Assembly: GCA_030770545.1 (NCBI GenBank)
Contig: CM061106.1
Span: forward strand, 16,203,001 to 16,267,000
Direction of reading: 5' to 3'
Length of the DNA: 64,000 nt
From: Macropodus opercularis
Lineage: Eukaryota > Chordata > Actinopteri > Anabantiformes > Osphronemidae
In this document: piece by piece, positions 1-11,062 of the stretch
Numbering within the stretch: position 1 is the first letter of the stretch
How the letters are laid out: every line of letters begins with the position of its first letter
Made by a program: the position numbers and the translations under genes
Notes under the pieces: generated by a model
Told to the model about the DNA's origin: nothing
Databases searched by the model: none
Seen by the model: the letters and a program-made list of their open reading frames with translations, nothing else

Positions 1-116
1 CAACCGGTTTGTACAGAAACCCATACTAGCGGCCGGAAGTATATCGCATCCGTAGTGGTTTAGCACTACCATTGAAAATAAATGGGAATCGGTTTAGGGC
101 GTTTTAGCTAAACAAT
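1..116 (-). repeat. End of an S segment copy (S0)
   Basis: These bases match 58594-58709, the right end of segment S3, in the same orientation, so the window opens inside the edge of another S copy. No gene is seen. The stretch runs directly into a tRNA-Glu-like relic at 117-146, exactly as in S3. Confidence 0.85.
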
Positions 117-146
117 CTGGCTAAGATTCTGCGCTTTCACCGCTGC
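117..146 (+). pseudogene. tRNA-Glu(TTC)-like relic at S/A border
   Basis: GGCTAAGATTCTGCGCTTTCACCGC resembles the D-arm to anticodon-arm part of the Glu genes with anticodon TTC; acceptor and T arms are missing. The same relic recurs at 58710 and 40377, always at the border of an S segment. Confidence 0.55.
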
Positions 147-847
147 ACATGGGCACGTGACAAAAACCGTACAATGCCGCAAGACTAACCTCCCAGAATG
201 CCCGTTTCCATCACTGAACTCTTTCATTTGCCGGACTAGAATGCAAAGGCTTCTTACGTGTGGTGAATGAGAGGCAGAGAGCACGAGTAAAGTCTCTAGT
301 GATGACAGGACTTTTACCTATGCGCAATGAGGCCAGGGGTTTAACCACATAAGCCGTCCACCTCAGTTTTATTCCATCCGTCTAGAAGACTTTATCGAAC
401 GAGAGGCTGCGTACACCACGGACGGGTCGCTGCTCCATTAGCACACACGCAGGAGTGGTCGCACTGCCACAGCTGAAAGACAAGGAGCCATTCGTTCCAG
501 CAACTTGTGACTTTCAAGGTCGAGTCCAAACACAAACACAGCACAACTACTTTGGAGGGATCTGTGGTTGTGACTATACCACCAGCGTTGTGAACCCTGG
601 TGCTGGCATGTCAACAGGTGACAAACGTGTCATTGATTTTTGCCCTACGATAAAGACAAATACCACCTGTCCAAAGGCCCGGTGTTCTTCTACCTACTCG
701 GGCACTGATGTATCAATCGGGTTCCAGGCACAGGTGGGGCATGACCAACAGTATTTGACCCGGCCTTCTATGGAGGTTGCTCTCGCTGAAGTATAAGTTA
801 CTTCCTCTATTGCGTACTTTCTCCCTCTAGAGGGTCTGTAGCGTGAA

Positions 848-920
848 GCCTGTGTAGCTCAGTCGGTAGAGCATCAGACTTTTAATCTGAGTGCCCAGGG
901 TTCAAGTCCCTGCTCAGGCA
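848..920 (+). tRNA. tRNA-Lys(TTT), A1
   Basis: A 73-nt cloverleaf with anticodon loop CTTTTAA and a D arm GCTC..GAGC. T-arm GGGTTCAAGTCCC matches a B box. The acceptor stem GCCTGTG/CTCAGGC has a U6-U67 mismatch that is shared by the whole A-type Lys family. This copy has T instead of G in the variable loop. A TTTT terminator follows about 10 nt downstream. Confidence 0.88.
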
Positions 921-1213
921 AAGTTACCTGTTTTCTGCAGCTCACTAGTGACTTTGAAGGCACCCAAGGTCGTCACTATACCACCAGTGTTGTGAAACCA
1001 GCTCAAATCATGTCTCCTTCAGAGTCTTTGCATGCAATCAAGAAACCCCATTAAGGTCCTCTTTGTTCCAACGGCTGGTTCGTCAATTGTTGGGAACATG
1101 TCAACGCTGTTTTCTCCGATGGAACCAGGGGATCAGAGAAACTCCATTTTCTCCAGGAAGACTTCCAATGTAGAAGCTATCGTCCGAGGAATTTGCCCAG
1201 TGCTCGTACCTTC

Positions 1214-1285
1214 TCCCTGGTGGTCTAGTGGCTAGGATTCGGCGCTCTCACCACCGCGGCCCGGGTTCGATTCCCGGTCAGTGAA
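1214..1285 (+). tRNA. tRNA-Glu(CTC), A1, degenerate
   Basis: A 72-nt Glu body with loop CTCTCAC. One anticodon-stem base is mispaired (CACCG instead of CGCCG) and the 3' acceptor strand reads CAGTGAA instead of CAGGGAA, so this copy is probably impaired. Confidence 0.7.
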
Positions 1286-1458
1286 AAGTCATTTAGCCGA
1301 GGGTCAGTCCAATACGTTCAAGTCTGGTTTGCCGCTGTAACATAAGAACATGCGACGTCGGGCCCTTTGTGCTTTCTTACACGTCCAGCACAATGTATCG
1401 CACGTTTCAATTGCAGTCTGAGTCGAAAAGGGAACTGATGTGACATTCCTCTGACACT

Positions 1459-1530
1459 GCGTTGGCCAAGAATCGAACCCTGGGTCCACTGCTTGGGAAG
1501 CACTTATTCTCAACTTTATACCACCAATGC
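1459..1530 (-). pseudogene. tRNA-Gly(CCC-like) relic, A1
   Basis: Read on the minus strand it starts GCATTGGTGGTATAAAG and ends GGCCAACGC. The anticodon loop TTCCCAA would give CCC. The D arm is altered (AAAGTTG for AGTGGTG) and an extra base disturbs the T arm, so it is treated as a pseudogene. Confidence 0.7.
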
Positions 1531-2251
1531 TCGAAAGCCCGGCATCGCCCTATGGGCACGTGACAGAAACCGTACAATGCCGCAAGACTAACCTCCCAGA
1601 ATGCCCGTTTCCATCACTGAACTCTTTCATTTGCCGGACTAGAACGCAAAGGCTTCTTACGTGTGGTGAATGAGAGGCAGAGAGCACGAGTAAAGTCTCT
1701 AGTGATGACAGGACTTTTACCTATGCGCAATGAGGCCAGGGGTTTAACCACATAAGCCGTCCACCTCAGTTTTATTCCATCCGTCTGGAAGACTTTATCG
1801 AGCGAGAGGCTGCGTACACCACGGACGGGTCGCTGCTCCATTAGCACTACACGCAGGAGTGGTCGCACTGCCACAGCTGAAAGACGATGGGCCATTCGTT
1901 CCAGCAACTTGTGACTTTCAAGGTCGAGTCCAAACACAAACACAGCACAACTACTTTGGAGGGATCTGTGGTTGTGACTATACCACCAGCGTTGTGAACC
2001 CTGGTGCTGGCATGTCAACAGGTGACAAACGTGTCATTGATTTTTGCCCTACGATAAAGACAAATACCACCTGTCAAAAGGCCCGGTGTTCTTCTACCTA
2101 CTCGGGCACTGATGTATCAAGCGGGTTCCAGGCACAGGTGGGGCATGACCAACAGTATTTGACCCGGCCTTCTATGGAGGTTGCTCTCGCTGAAGTATAA
2201 GTTACTTCCTCTATTGCGTACTTTCTCCCTCTAGAGGGTTTGTAGCGTGAA

Positions 2252-2324
2252 GCCTGTGTAGCTCAGTCGGTAGAGCATCAGACTTTTAATCTGAGGGCCC
2301 AGGGTTCAAGTCCCTGCTGAGGCA
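2252..2324 (+). tRNA. tRNA-Lys(TTT), A2
   Basis: Same cloverleaf as the A1 copy but the 3' acceptor reads CTGAGGC, which breaks the G5-C68 pair next to the family U-U mismatch. Folding of this copy is likely weakened. Confidence 0.75.
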
Positions 2325-2616
2325 AAGTTACCTGTTTTCTGCAGCTCACTAGTGACTTTGAAGGCACCCAAGGTCGTCACTATACCACCAGTGTTGTGAA
2401 ACCAGCTCAAATCATGTCTCCTTCAGAGTCTTTGCACGCATTCAAGAAATCCCATTAAGGTCCTCTTTGTTCCAACGGCTGGTTCGTCAATTGTTGGGAA
2501 CATGTCAACGCAGTTTTCTCCGATGGAACCAGGGGGACAGAAAAACTCCATTTTCCCCAGGAAGACTTCCACGTCGAAGCTATCGTCCGAGGAATTTGCC
2601 AGGCGCTCGTACCTTC

Positions 2617-2688
2617 TCCCTGGTGGTCTAGTGGCTAGTATTCGGCGCTCTCACCGCCGCGGCCCGGGTTCGATTCCCGGTCAGGGAA
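2617..2688 (+). tRNA. tRNA-Glu(CTC), A2
   Basis: Complete Glu(CTC) body; D-loop region reads GGCTAGTATTC, a G-to-T change against the other copies. Acceptor and T arms are intact. Confidence 0.82.
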
Positions 2689-2867
2689 AAACCAATTAGC
2701 CGAGGGTCAGTACAATACGTTCAACATTAAGTCTGGTTTGCCGCTGTAACGTAAGAACATGCGACGTCGGGCCCTTTGTGCTTTCTTACACGTCCAGCAG
2801 AATGTATCGCACGTTTCAATTGCAGTCTGAGTCGAAAAGGGAACTGACGTGACATTCCTCCGACACT

Positions 2868-2938
2868 GCGTTGGCCAAGAATCCAACCTGGATCCACTGC
2901 TTGGGAGGCACTTATTCTCAACTTTATACCACCAATGC
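2868..2938 (-). pseudogene. tRNA-Gly(CCC-like) relic, A2
   Basis: 71-nt Gly-like sequence with a damaged T arm: the TTCGA of the B box has become TTGGA. The anticodon loop region is also changed (GCCTCCCAAGC). Confidence 0.7.
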
Positions 2939-3659
2939 TCGAAAGCCCGGCATCGCCCTATGGGCACGTGACAGAAACCATACAATGCCGCAAGACTAAC
3001 CTCCCAGAATGCCTGTTTCCATCACTGAACTCTTTCATTTGCCGGACTAGAACGCAAAGGCTTCTTACGTGTGGTGAATGAGAGGCAGAGAGCACGAGTA
3101 AAGTCTCTAGTGATGACAGGACTTTTACCTATGCGCAATGAGGCCAGGGGTTTAACCACACAAGCCGTCCACCTCAGTTTTATTCCATCCGTCTGGAAGA
3201 CTTTATCGAGCGAGAGGCTGCGTACACCACGGACGGGTCGCTGCTCCATTAGCACTACACGCAGGAGTGGTCGCACTGCCACAGCTGAAAGACGATGGGC
3301 CATTCGTTCCAGCAACTTGTGACTTTCAAGGTCGAGTCCAAACACAAACACAGCACAACTACTTTGGAGGGATCTGTGGTTGTGACTATACCACCAGTGT
3401 TGTGAACCCTGGTGCTGGCATGTCAACAGGTGACAAACGTGTCATTAATTTTTGCCCTACGATAAAGACAAATACCACCTGTCAAAAGGCCCGGTGTTCT
3501 TCTACCTACTCGGGCACTGATGTATCAAGCGGGTTCCAGGCACAGGTGGGGCATGACCAACAGTATTTGACCCGGCCTTCTATGGAGGTTGCTCTCGCTG
3601 AAGTACAAGTTACTTCCTCTATTGCGTACTTTCTCCCTCTAGAGGGTTTGTAGCGTGAA

Positions 3660-3732
3660 GCCTGTGTAGCTCAGTCGGTAGAGCATCAGACTTTTAATCT
3701 GAGGGCCCAGGGTTCAAGTCCCTGCTCAGGCA
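3660..3732 (+). tRNA. tRNA-Lys(TTT), A3
   Basis: Carries the family-standard A-type Lys sequence with no private change. TTTT lies a few bases downstream at the CCTGTTTTC motif. Confidence 0.9.
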
Positions 3733-4024
3733 AAGTTACCTGTTTTCTGCAGCTCACTAGTGACTTTGAAGGCACCCAAGGTCGTCACTATACCACCAGT
3801 GTTGTGAAACCAGCTCAAATCAGGTCTCCTTCAGAGTCTTTGCACGCATTCAAGAAATCCCATTAAGGTCCTCTTTGTTCCAACGGCTGGTTCGTCAATT
3901 GTTGGGAACATGTCAACGCAGTTTTCTCCGATGGAACCAGGGGGACAGAGAAACTCCATTTTCCCCAGGAAGACTTCCACGTCGAAGCTATCGTCCGAGG
4001 AATTTGCCAGGCGCTCGTACCTTC

Positions 4025-4096
4025 TCCCTGGTGGTCTAGTGGCTAGGATTCGGCGCTCTCACCGCCGCGGCCCGGGTTCGATTCCCGGTCAGGGAA
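4025..4096 (+). tRNA. tRNA-Glu(CTC), A3
   Basis: Matches vertebrate Glu(CTC) closely over all 72 nt; every stem pairs. The 3' flank AAACCATTTAGCC has only three T residues, and no TTTT occurs in the next 150 nt. Confidence 0.9.
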
Positions 4097-4275
4097 AAAC
4101 CATTTAGCCGAGGGTCAGTACAATACGTTCAACATTAAGTCTGGTTTGCCGCTGTAACGTAAGAACATGCGACGTCGGGCCCTTTGTGCTTTCTTACACG
4201 TCCAGCAGAATGTATCGCACGTTTCAATTGCAGTCTGAGTCGAAAAGGGAACTGACGTGACATTCCTCCGACACT

Positions 4276-4346
4276 GCGTTGGCCAAGAATCCAACCTGGA
4301 TCCACTGCTTGGGAAGCACTTATTCTCAACTTTATACCACCGATGC
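4276..4346 (-). pseudogene. tRNA-Gly(CCC-like) relic, A3
   Basis: Gly-like 71-nt relic; 5' end on the minus strand reads GCATCGG and the T arm lacks TTCGA. Confidence 0.7.
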
Positions 4347-5067
4347 TCGAAAGCCCGGCATCGCCCTATGGGCACGTGACAGAAACCGTACAATGCCGCA
4401 AGACTAACCTCCCAGAATGCCCGTTTCCATCACTGAACTCTTTCATTTGCCGGACTAGAACGCAAAGGCTTCTTACGTGTGCTGAATGAGAGGCAGAGAG
4501 CACGAGCAAAGTCTCTAGTGATGACAGGACTTTTACCTATGCGCAATGAGGCCAGGGGTTTAACCACACAACCCGTCCACCTCAGTTTTATTCCATCCGT
4601 CTGGAAGACTTTATCGAGCGAGGGGCTGCGTACACCACGGACGGGTCGCTGCTCCATTAGCACTACACGCAGGAGTGGTCGCACTGCCACAGCTGAAAGA
4701 CGAGGGGCCATTCGTTCCAGCAACTTGTGACTTTCAAGGTCGAGTCCAAACACAAACACAGCACAACTACTTTGGAGGGATCTGTGGTTGTGACTATACC
4801 ACCAGTGTTGTGAACCCTGGTGCTGGCATGTCAACAGGTGACAAACGTGTCATTAATTTTTGCCCTACGATAAAGACAAATACCACCTGTCAAAAGGCCC
4901 GGTGTTCTTCTACCTACTCGGGCACTGATGTATCAAGCGGGTTCCAGGCACAGGTGGGGCATGACCAACAGTATTTGACCCGGCCTTCTATGGAGGTTGC
5001 TCTCGCTGAAGTATAAGTTACTTCCTCTATTGCGTACTTTCTCCCTCTAGAGGGTTTGTAGCGTGAA

Positions 5068-5140
5068 GCCTGTGTAGCTCAGTCGGTAGAGCATCAGACT
5101 TTTAATCTGAGGGCCCAGGGTTCAAGTCCCTGCTCAGGCA
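5068..5140 (+). tRNA. tRNA-Lys(TTT), A4
   Basis: Family-standard A-type Lys sequence; anticodon TTT in loop CTTTTAA. Confidence 0.9.
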
Positions 5141-5432
5141 AAGTTACCTGTTTTCTGCAGCTCACTAGTGACTTTGAAGGCACCCAAGGTCGTCACTATA
5201 CCACCAGTGTTGTGAAACCAGCTCAAATCAGGTCTCCTTCAGAGTCTTTGCACGCATTCAAGAAACCCCATTAAGGTCCTCTTTGTTCCAACGGCTGGTT
5301 CGTCAATTGTTGGGAACATGTCAACGCTGTTTTCTCCGATGGAACCAGGGGGACAGAGAAACTCCATTTTCCCCAGGAAGACTTCCACGTCGAAGCTATC
5401 GTCCGAGGAATTTGCCAGGCACTCGTACCTTC

Positions 5433-5504
5433 TCCCTGGTGGTCTAGTGGCTAGGATTCGGCGCTCTCACCGCCACGGCCCGGGTTCGATTCCCGGTCAG
5501 GGAA
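5433..5504 (+). tRNA. tRNA-Glu(CTC), A4
   Basis: Glu(CTC) with G43 changed to A (CCGCCACGG), which opens the base of the anticodon stem; otherwise complete. Confidence 0.8.
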
Positions 5505-5683
5505 AAACCATTTAGCCGAGGGTCAGTACAATACGTTCAACATTAAGTCTGTTTTGCCGCTCTAACGTAAGAACATGCGACGTCGGGCCCTTTGTGCTTT
5601 CTTACACGTCCAGCAGAATGTATCGCACGTTTCAATTGCAGTCTGAGTCGAAAAGGGAACTGACGTGACATTCCTCCGACACT

Positions 5684-5754
5684 GCGTTGGCCAAGAATCC
5701 AACCTGGATCCACTGCTTGGGAAGCACTTATTCTCAACTTTATACCAGCGATGC
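5684..5754 (-). pseudogene. tRNA-Gly(CCC-like) relic, A4
   Basis: Gly-like relic; plus-strand 3' end reads CCAGCGATGC, so the acceptor is also altered. Confidence 0.68.
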
Positions 5755-6475
5755 TCGAAAGCCCGGCATCGCCCTATGGGCACGTGACAGAAACCGTACA
5801 ATGCCGCAAGACTAACCTCCCAGAATGCCTGTTTCCATCACTGAACTCTTTCATTTGCCGGACTAGAACGCAAAGGCTTCTTACGTGTGGTTAATGAGAG
5901 GCAGAGAGCACGAGTAAAGTCTCTAGTGATGACAGGACTTTTACCTATGCGCAATGAGGCCAGGGGTTTAACCACATAAGCCGTCCACCTCAGTTTTATT
6001 CCATCCGTCTGGAAGACTTTATCGAGCGAGAGGCTGCGTACACCACGGACGGGTCGCTGCTCCATTAGCACTACACGCAGGAGTGGTCGCACTGCCACAG
6101 CTGAAAGACGATGGGCCATTCGTTCCAGCAACTTGTGACTTTCAAGGTCGAGTCCAAACACAAACACAGCACAACTACTTTGGAGGGATCTGTGGTTGTG
6201 ACTATACCACCAGTGTTGTGAACCCTGGTGCTGGCATGTCAACAGGTGACAAACGTGTCATTAATTTTTGCCCTACGATAAAGACAAATACCACCTGTCA
6301 AAAGGCCCGGTGTTCTTCTACCTACTCGGGCACTGATGTATCAAGCGGGTTCCAGGCACAGGTGGGGCATGACCAACAGTATTTGACCCGGCCGTCTATG
6401 GAGGTTGCTCTCGCTGAAGTACAAGTTACTTCCTCTATTGCGTACTTTCTCCCTCTAGAGGGTTTGTAGCGTGAA

Positions 6476-6548
6476 GCCTGTGTAGCTCAGTCGGTAGAGC
6501 ATCAGACTTTTAATCTGAGGGCCCAGGGTTCAAGTCCCTGCTCAGGCA
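6476..6548 (+). tRNA. tRNA-Lys(TTT), A5
   Basis: Family-standard A-type Lys sequence. Confidence 0.9.
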
Positions 6549-6840
6549 AAGTTACCTGTTTTCTGCAGCTCACTAGTGACTTTGAAGGCACCCAAGGTCG
6601 TCACTATACCACCAGTGTTGTGAAACCAGCTCAAATCAGGTCTCCTTCAGAGTCTTTGCACGCATTCAAGAAATCCCATTAAGGTCCTCTTTGTTCCAAC
6701 GGCTGGTTCGTCAATTGTTGGGAACATGTCAACGCAGTTTTCTCCGATGGAACCAGGGGGACAGAGAAACTCCATTTTCCCCAGGAAGACTTCCACGTCG
6801 AAGCTATCGTCCGAGGAATTTGCCAGGCACTCGTACCTTC

Positions 6841-6912
6841 TCCCTGGTGGTCTAGTGGCTAGGATTCGGCGCTCTCACCGCCACGGCCCGGGTTCGATTC
6901 CCGGTCAGGGAA
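6841..6912 (+). tRNA. tRNA-Glu(CTC), A5
   Basis: Identical to the A4 Glu copy, including the A43 change, showing that units 4 to 5 were exchanged recently. Confidence 0.8.
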
Positions 6913-7091
6913 AAACCATTTAGCCGAGGGTCAGTACAATATGTTCAACATTAAGTCTGGTTTGCCGCTCTAACGTAAGAACATGCGACGTCGGGCCCTT
7001 TGTGCTTTCTTACACGTCCAGCAGAATGTATCGCACGTTTCAATTGCAGTCTGAGTCGAAAAGGGAACTGACGTGACATTCCTCCGACACT

Positions 7092-7162
7092 GCGTTGGCC
7101 AAGAATCCAACCTGGATCCACTGCTTGGGAAGCACTTATTCTCAACTTTATACCAGCGATGC
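7092..7162 (-). pseudogene. tRNA-Gly(CCC-like) relic, A5
   Basis: Same altered acceptor (CCAGCGATGC) as the A4 relic. Confidence 0.68.
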
Positions 7163-7883
7163 TCGAAAGCCCGGCATCGCCCTATGGGCACGTGACAGAA
7201 ACCGTACAATGCCGCAAGACTAACCTCCCAGAATGCCTGTTTCCATCACTGAACTCTTTCATTTGCCGGACTAGAACGCAAAGGCTTCTTACGTGTGGTT
7301 AATGAGAGGCAGAGAGCACGAGTAAAGTCTCTAGTGATGACAGGACTTTTACCTATGCGCAATGAGGCCAGGGGTTTAACCACATAAGCCGTCCACCTCA
7401 GTTTTATTCCATCCGTCTGGAAGACTTTATCGAGCGAGAGGCTGCGTACACCACGGACGGGTCGCTGCTCCATTAGCACTACACGCAGGAGTGGTCGCAC
7501 TGCCACAGCTGAAAGACGATGGGCCATTCGTTCCAGCAACTTGTGACTTTCAAGGTCGAGTCCAAACACAAACACAGCACAACTACTTTGGAGGGATCTG
7601 TGGTTGTGACTATACCACCAGTGTTGTGAACCCTGGTGCTGGCATGTCAACAGGTGACAAACGTGTCATTAATTTTTGCCCTACGATAAAGACAAATACC
7701 ACCTGTCAAAAGGCCCGGTGTTCTTCTACCTACTCGGGCACTGATGTATCAAGCGGGTTCCAGGCACAGGTGGGGCATGACCAACAGTATTTGACCCGGC
7801 CTTCTATGGAGGTTGCTCTCGCTGAAGTACAAGTTACTTCCTCTATTGCGTACTTTCTCCCTCTAGAGGGTTTGTAGCGTGAA

Positions 7884-7956
7884 GCCTGTGTAGCTCAGTC
7901 GGTAGAGCATCAGACTTTTAATCTGAGGGCCCAGGGTTCAAGTCCCTGCTCAGGCA
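7884..7956 (+). tRNA. tRNA-Lys(TTT), A6
   Basis: Family-standard A-type Lys sequence. Confidence 0.9.
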
Positions 7957-8248
7957 AAGTTACCTGTTTTCTGCAGCTCACTAGTGACTTTGAAGGCACC
8001 CAAGGTCGTCACTATACCACCAGTGTTGTGAAACCAGCTCAAATCAGGTCTCCTTCAGAGTCTTTGCACGCATTCAAGAAATCCCATTAAGGTCCTCTTT
8101 GTTCCAACGGCTGGTTCGTCAATTGTTGGGAACATGTCAACGCAGTTTTCTCCGATGGAACCAGGGGGACAGAGAAACTCCATTTTCCCCAGGAAGACTT
8201 CCACGTCGAAGCTATCATCCGAGGAATTTGCCAAGCGCTCGTACCTTC

Positions 8249-8320
8249 TCCCTGGTGGTCTAGTGGCTAGGATTCGGCGCTCTCACCGCCGCGGCCCGGG
8301 TTCGATTCCCGGTCAGGGAA
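8249..8320 (+). tRNA. tRNA-Glu(CTC), A6
   Basis: All stems intact; G43 restored compared with the A4 and A5 copies. Confidence 0.9.
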
Positions 8321-8499
8321 AAACCATTTAGCCGAGGGTCAGTACAATACGTTCAACATTAAGTGTGGTTTGCCGCTGTAACGTAAGAACATGCGACGTC
8401 GGGCCCTTTGTGCTTTCTTACACGTCCAGCAGAATGTATCGCACGTTTCAATTGCAGTCTGAGTCGAAAAGGGAACTGACGTGACATTCCTCTGACACT

Positions 8500-8570
8500 G
8501 CGTTGGCCAAGAATCCAACCTGGATTCACTGCTTGGGAAGCACTTATTCTCAACTTTATACCACCGATGC
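8500..8570 (-). pseudogene. tRNA-Gly(CCC-like) relic, A6
   Basis: Gly-like relic with GGATTCACTG in place of GGATCCACTG beside the anticodon stem. Confidence 0.68.
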
Positions 8571-9280
8571 TCGAAAGCCCGGCATCGCCCTATGGGCACG
8601 TGACAGAAACCGTACAATGCCGCAAGACTAACCTCCCAGAATGCCAGTTTCCATCACTGAACTCGGACTAGAACGCAAAGGCTTCTTACGTGTGGTGAAT
8701 GAGAGGCAGAGAGCACGAGTAAAGTCTCTAGTGATGACAGGACTTTTACCTATGCGCAATGAGGCCAGGGGTTTAACCACACAAGCCGTCCACCTCAGTT
8801 TTATTCCATCCGTCTGGAAGACTTTATCGAGCGAGGGGCTGCGTACACCACGGACGGGTCGCTGCTCTATTAGCACTACACGCAGGAGTGGTCGCACTGC
8901 CACAGCTGAAAGACGAGGGGCCATTCGTTCCAGCAACTTGTGACTTTCAAGGTCGAGTCCAAACACAAACACAGCACAACTACTTTGGAGGGATCTGTGG
9001 TTGTGACTATACCACCAGTGTTGTGAACCCTGGTGCTGGCATGTCAACAGGTGACAAACGTGTCATTAATTTTTGCCCTACGATAAAGACAAATACCACC
9101 TGTCAAAAGGCCCGGTGTTCTTCTACCTACTCGGGCACTGATGTATCAAGCGGGTTCCAGGCACAGGTGGGGCATGACCAACAGTATTTGACCCGGCCTT
9201 CTATGGAGGTTGCTCTCGCTGAAGTATAAGTTACTTCCTCTATTGCGTACTTTCTCCCTCTAGAGGGTTTGTAGCGTGAA

Positions 9281-9353
9281 GCCTGTGTAGCTCAGTCGGT
9301 AGCGCATCAGACTTTTAATCTGAGGGCCTAGGGCTCAAGTCCCTGCTCAGGCA
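9281..9353 (+). pseudogene. tRNA-Lys(TTT), A7, degenerate
   Basis: Anticodon TTT is kept, but the D arm reads GGTAGCGC and the T arm reads CTAGGGCTCAAG, which changes the invariant T54 of the B box. Probably poorly transcribed. Its unit is cut at 9486 by the switch to unit C. Confidence 0.65.
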
Positions 9354-9569
9354 AAGTTACCTGTTTTCTGCAGCTCACTAGTGACTTTGAAGGCACCCAA
9401 GGTCGTCGCTATACCACCAGTGGTGTGAAACCAGCTCAAATCATGTCTCCTTCAGAGTCTTTGCATGCAATCAAGAAACCCCATTAAAAGCGTGCCCTTG
9501 CCCTATGGGGACGTGACAGATTACTCCAAACGCCGCAAGAGGACGTTCCCAAATTGCATCACTGAGCTC

Positions 9570-10015
9570 TGTCACGTCCCCATCTAGGTAGGGCGCGTAA
9601 CACACGAATGTGACCAGGTTATTCCAAACCCGTTCTCCCCAAACCAGCACACACTAAGCCAAGTAATAAGCGCACACCAGAGAAGACGTAACCTCATCCC
9701 AAGCAAATGGCAGCTCACCCCTACTTTACAGAAGGTCCCAAAACAAACAGAATATAGGCACAAGGCCCACAACAAGTGCGAATACACTAAGGAACAAACG
9801 CTCCTTAGGGAAATGCAGGTAACTGCACTGTAGCTGCCACTGGCTCTATTGTGCTATACTGAGCCTGGTGTTTGAATTTTTTGGAAAAGTAGCCTGTGCC
9901 CTGCTAATCCTCTTGCAGAAGTTAAAGCCCCGGTACCATATCTACTCGCGTCCACCTCCAGCTTGAAGGGGTGCGTAAAAAATGGGGCTCCTAGTTCAGG
10001 CGCGCTGCAGAAGAG
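9570..10015 (-). mobile_element. Gypsy LTR and RNase H fragment in C1
   Basis: TGTCACGTCCCCATCTAGGTAGGGCGCGTAACAC matches the start of the S2 Gypsy LTR at 35406 with two changes, and GGCAGCTCACCCCTACTTT is also shared. At about 9905-10010 the minus strand encodes PFKLEVDASRYGTGA, the first conserved block of a Ty3/Gypsy RNase H. Outer limits are approximate. The element is a long-dead fragment that is now part of the tRNA repeat unit. Confidence 0.75.
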
Positions 10016-10257
10016 CACTTTGGCAGATCCGGAAGCGTTTTGGAACTGCGCAGTCCAAAAAAAAAAAGATTTGTTGTGAAGTTCAGTGAGTTCCTTGGTT
10101 CGATTCCCGCCGAAGGAAAGCCGTTTCGGCCGCAGTTGAGTCCAGTAAGTTAAAGAGTAAATCTGATTATCTTCTGTAACTTGCCGCGTCCACCTAGAAG
10201 TACAGGAGAAGCTTTGGTCCACCGCCTTGAAAAAAGGGGGCAGCAGTCCCTGTCCTC

Positions 10258-10329
10258 TGCATTGGCAGGGAATTGAACCCGGGTCAACTGCTTGGCAAGC
10301 AGCTATTCTCACCACTATACCACCAATGC
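10258..10329 (-). tRNA. tRNA-Gly(GCC), C1
   Basis: Minus-strand 72-nt cloverleaf starting GCATTGGTGGTATAGTGG with loop TTGCCAA (anticodon GCC). One T-stem mismatch (CCGGG/CCCTG). A run of six T residues lies about 20 nt downstream on the minus strand. Confidence 0.82.
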
Positions 10330-10515
10330 TTGAAAGCCTGTCATTGCCTTATGGGCACGTGACAGTTACCTCCAAACGTTGCATTGGCAAGAGGAAACAC
10401 CTGGTTCCAAAGCGTTTCTGCACTGTGGAGTCTAAAGAAAAGATTTGTTGTGAAGTTTAGAGACTTCCTCTGTTGCGTTATGTACTTCTCATCTGTAGAG
10501 GGCTTACGGCGTGAA

Positions 10516-10588
10516 GCCTGGCTACCTGAGTCGGTAGAGCATCAGACTTTTCGTCTGAGTGTCCAAGTGTCAAGTCCCTACTCAGGCG
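10516..10588 (+). pseudogene. tRNA-Lys(TTT)-like, C1
   Basis: Lys-like GCCTGGCTACCTGAGTCGG with loop CTTTTCG. The T arm reads AAGTGTCAAGTCCCTA, so the B box has lost the GGTTC core. Likely a pseudogene. Confidence 0.65.
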
Positions 10589-10990
10589 AAGGCACCTTAT
10601 TTCTGCAGGTCTTTAGTGTTGGGAGGTGACGTCGAAAATCGCTTCGACGTGCTGTTGCCAACAGAGCTTTGCGTGCTTTTCTCCCCAAGGCGTCACTAAA
10701 ACCTCTTCCTGTTCTGTCAAACACAACGCAATTACTGTGAAGGCACCTATGCTCGTCACCATGCTACCAGTTTTGTGAAACCTGGTAACAAACATGTCAC
10801 TTTCTACGTGTTTGCATGCACTCAAGGAACCACAGTAAAGTGTGCTTTGTTTCACAAGCTGGTTTGGAAAGGTCTAACCTGTTTTCTTCATTGGAACCAG
10901 GGAATTAGAGAAACCCGGTTCTTTCCCAGAAAGATTTCCATTTAGATGGGATCCTCGATTGCCCGCGGAAGGTGCCAGTCACCAGCGCCG

Positions 10991-11062
10991 TCTCTGGTGG
11001 TCTAGTGGCTAGGATTCGGCACTTTCACTGCCGCGGCCCGGGTTCGATTCCCGGTCAGGGAA
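10991..11062 (+). tRNA. tRNA-Glu(TTC), C1
   Basis: 72-nt Glu with loop CTTTCAC and stem CGGCA/TGCCG. The acceptor begins TCTCTGG, leaving a wobble pair. The downstream terminator of other C copies is reduced to three T residues (CCAGTTTAG). Confidence 0.85.

Larger units (their letters stand above)
117..9486 (+). repeat. Tandem array of A units (array 1, seven units)
   Basis: Direct tandem repeat of a unit of about 1,408 bp. Lys gene starts at 848, 2252, 3660, 5068, 6476, 7884 and 9281 give steps of 1404, 1408, 1408, 1408, 1408 and 1397; the last step reflects an 11-bp deletion near 8660. Each unit holds Lys(TTT)+, Glu(CTC)+ 365 bp downstream, and a decayed Gly- about 250 bp beyond Glu. The spacers of roughly 290 and 680 bp contain only repeated non-coding DNA, including short Gly-like pieces around the recurring motif CTATACCACCAGTG. 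Units 5 and 6 (about 5550-8250) share several private variants and are recent duplicates of each other. Confidence 0.95.

Noticed and set aside
455..796. 113-codon plus and 134-codon minus frames repeated in A units
   Set aside because: The two frames overlap on opposite strands of the same spacer and change by in-frame and out-of-frame events between units. They show no domain and no splice or promoter context.
1318..1503. 61-69 codon minus frames across the Gly relic
   Set aside because: They read through a tRNA-derived sequence and spacer and have no independent support.
9584..9787. 67-codon minus frame repeated in C units
   Set aside because: It lies within the LTR remnant; LTRs of this family are non-coding here and the frame has no retroelement motif.
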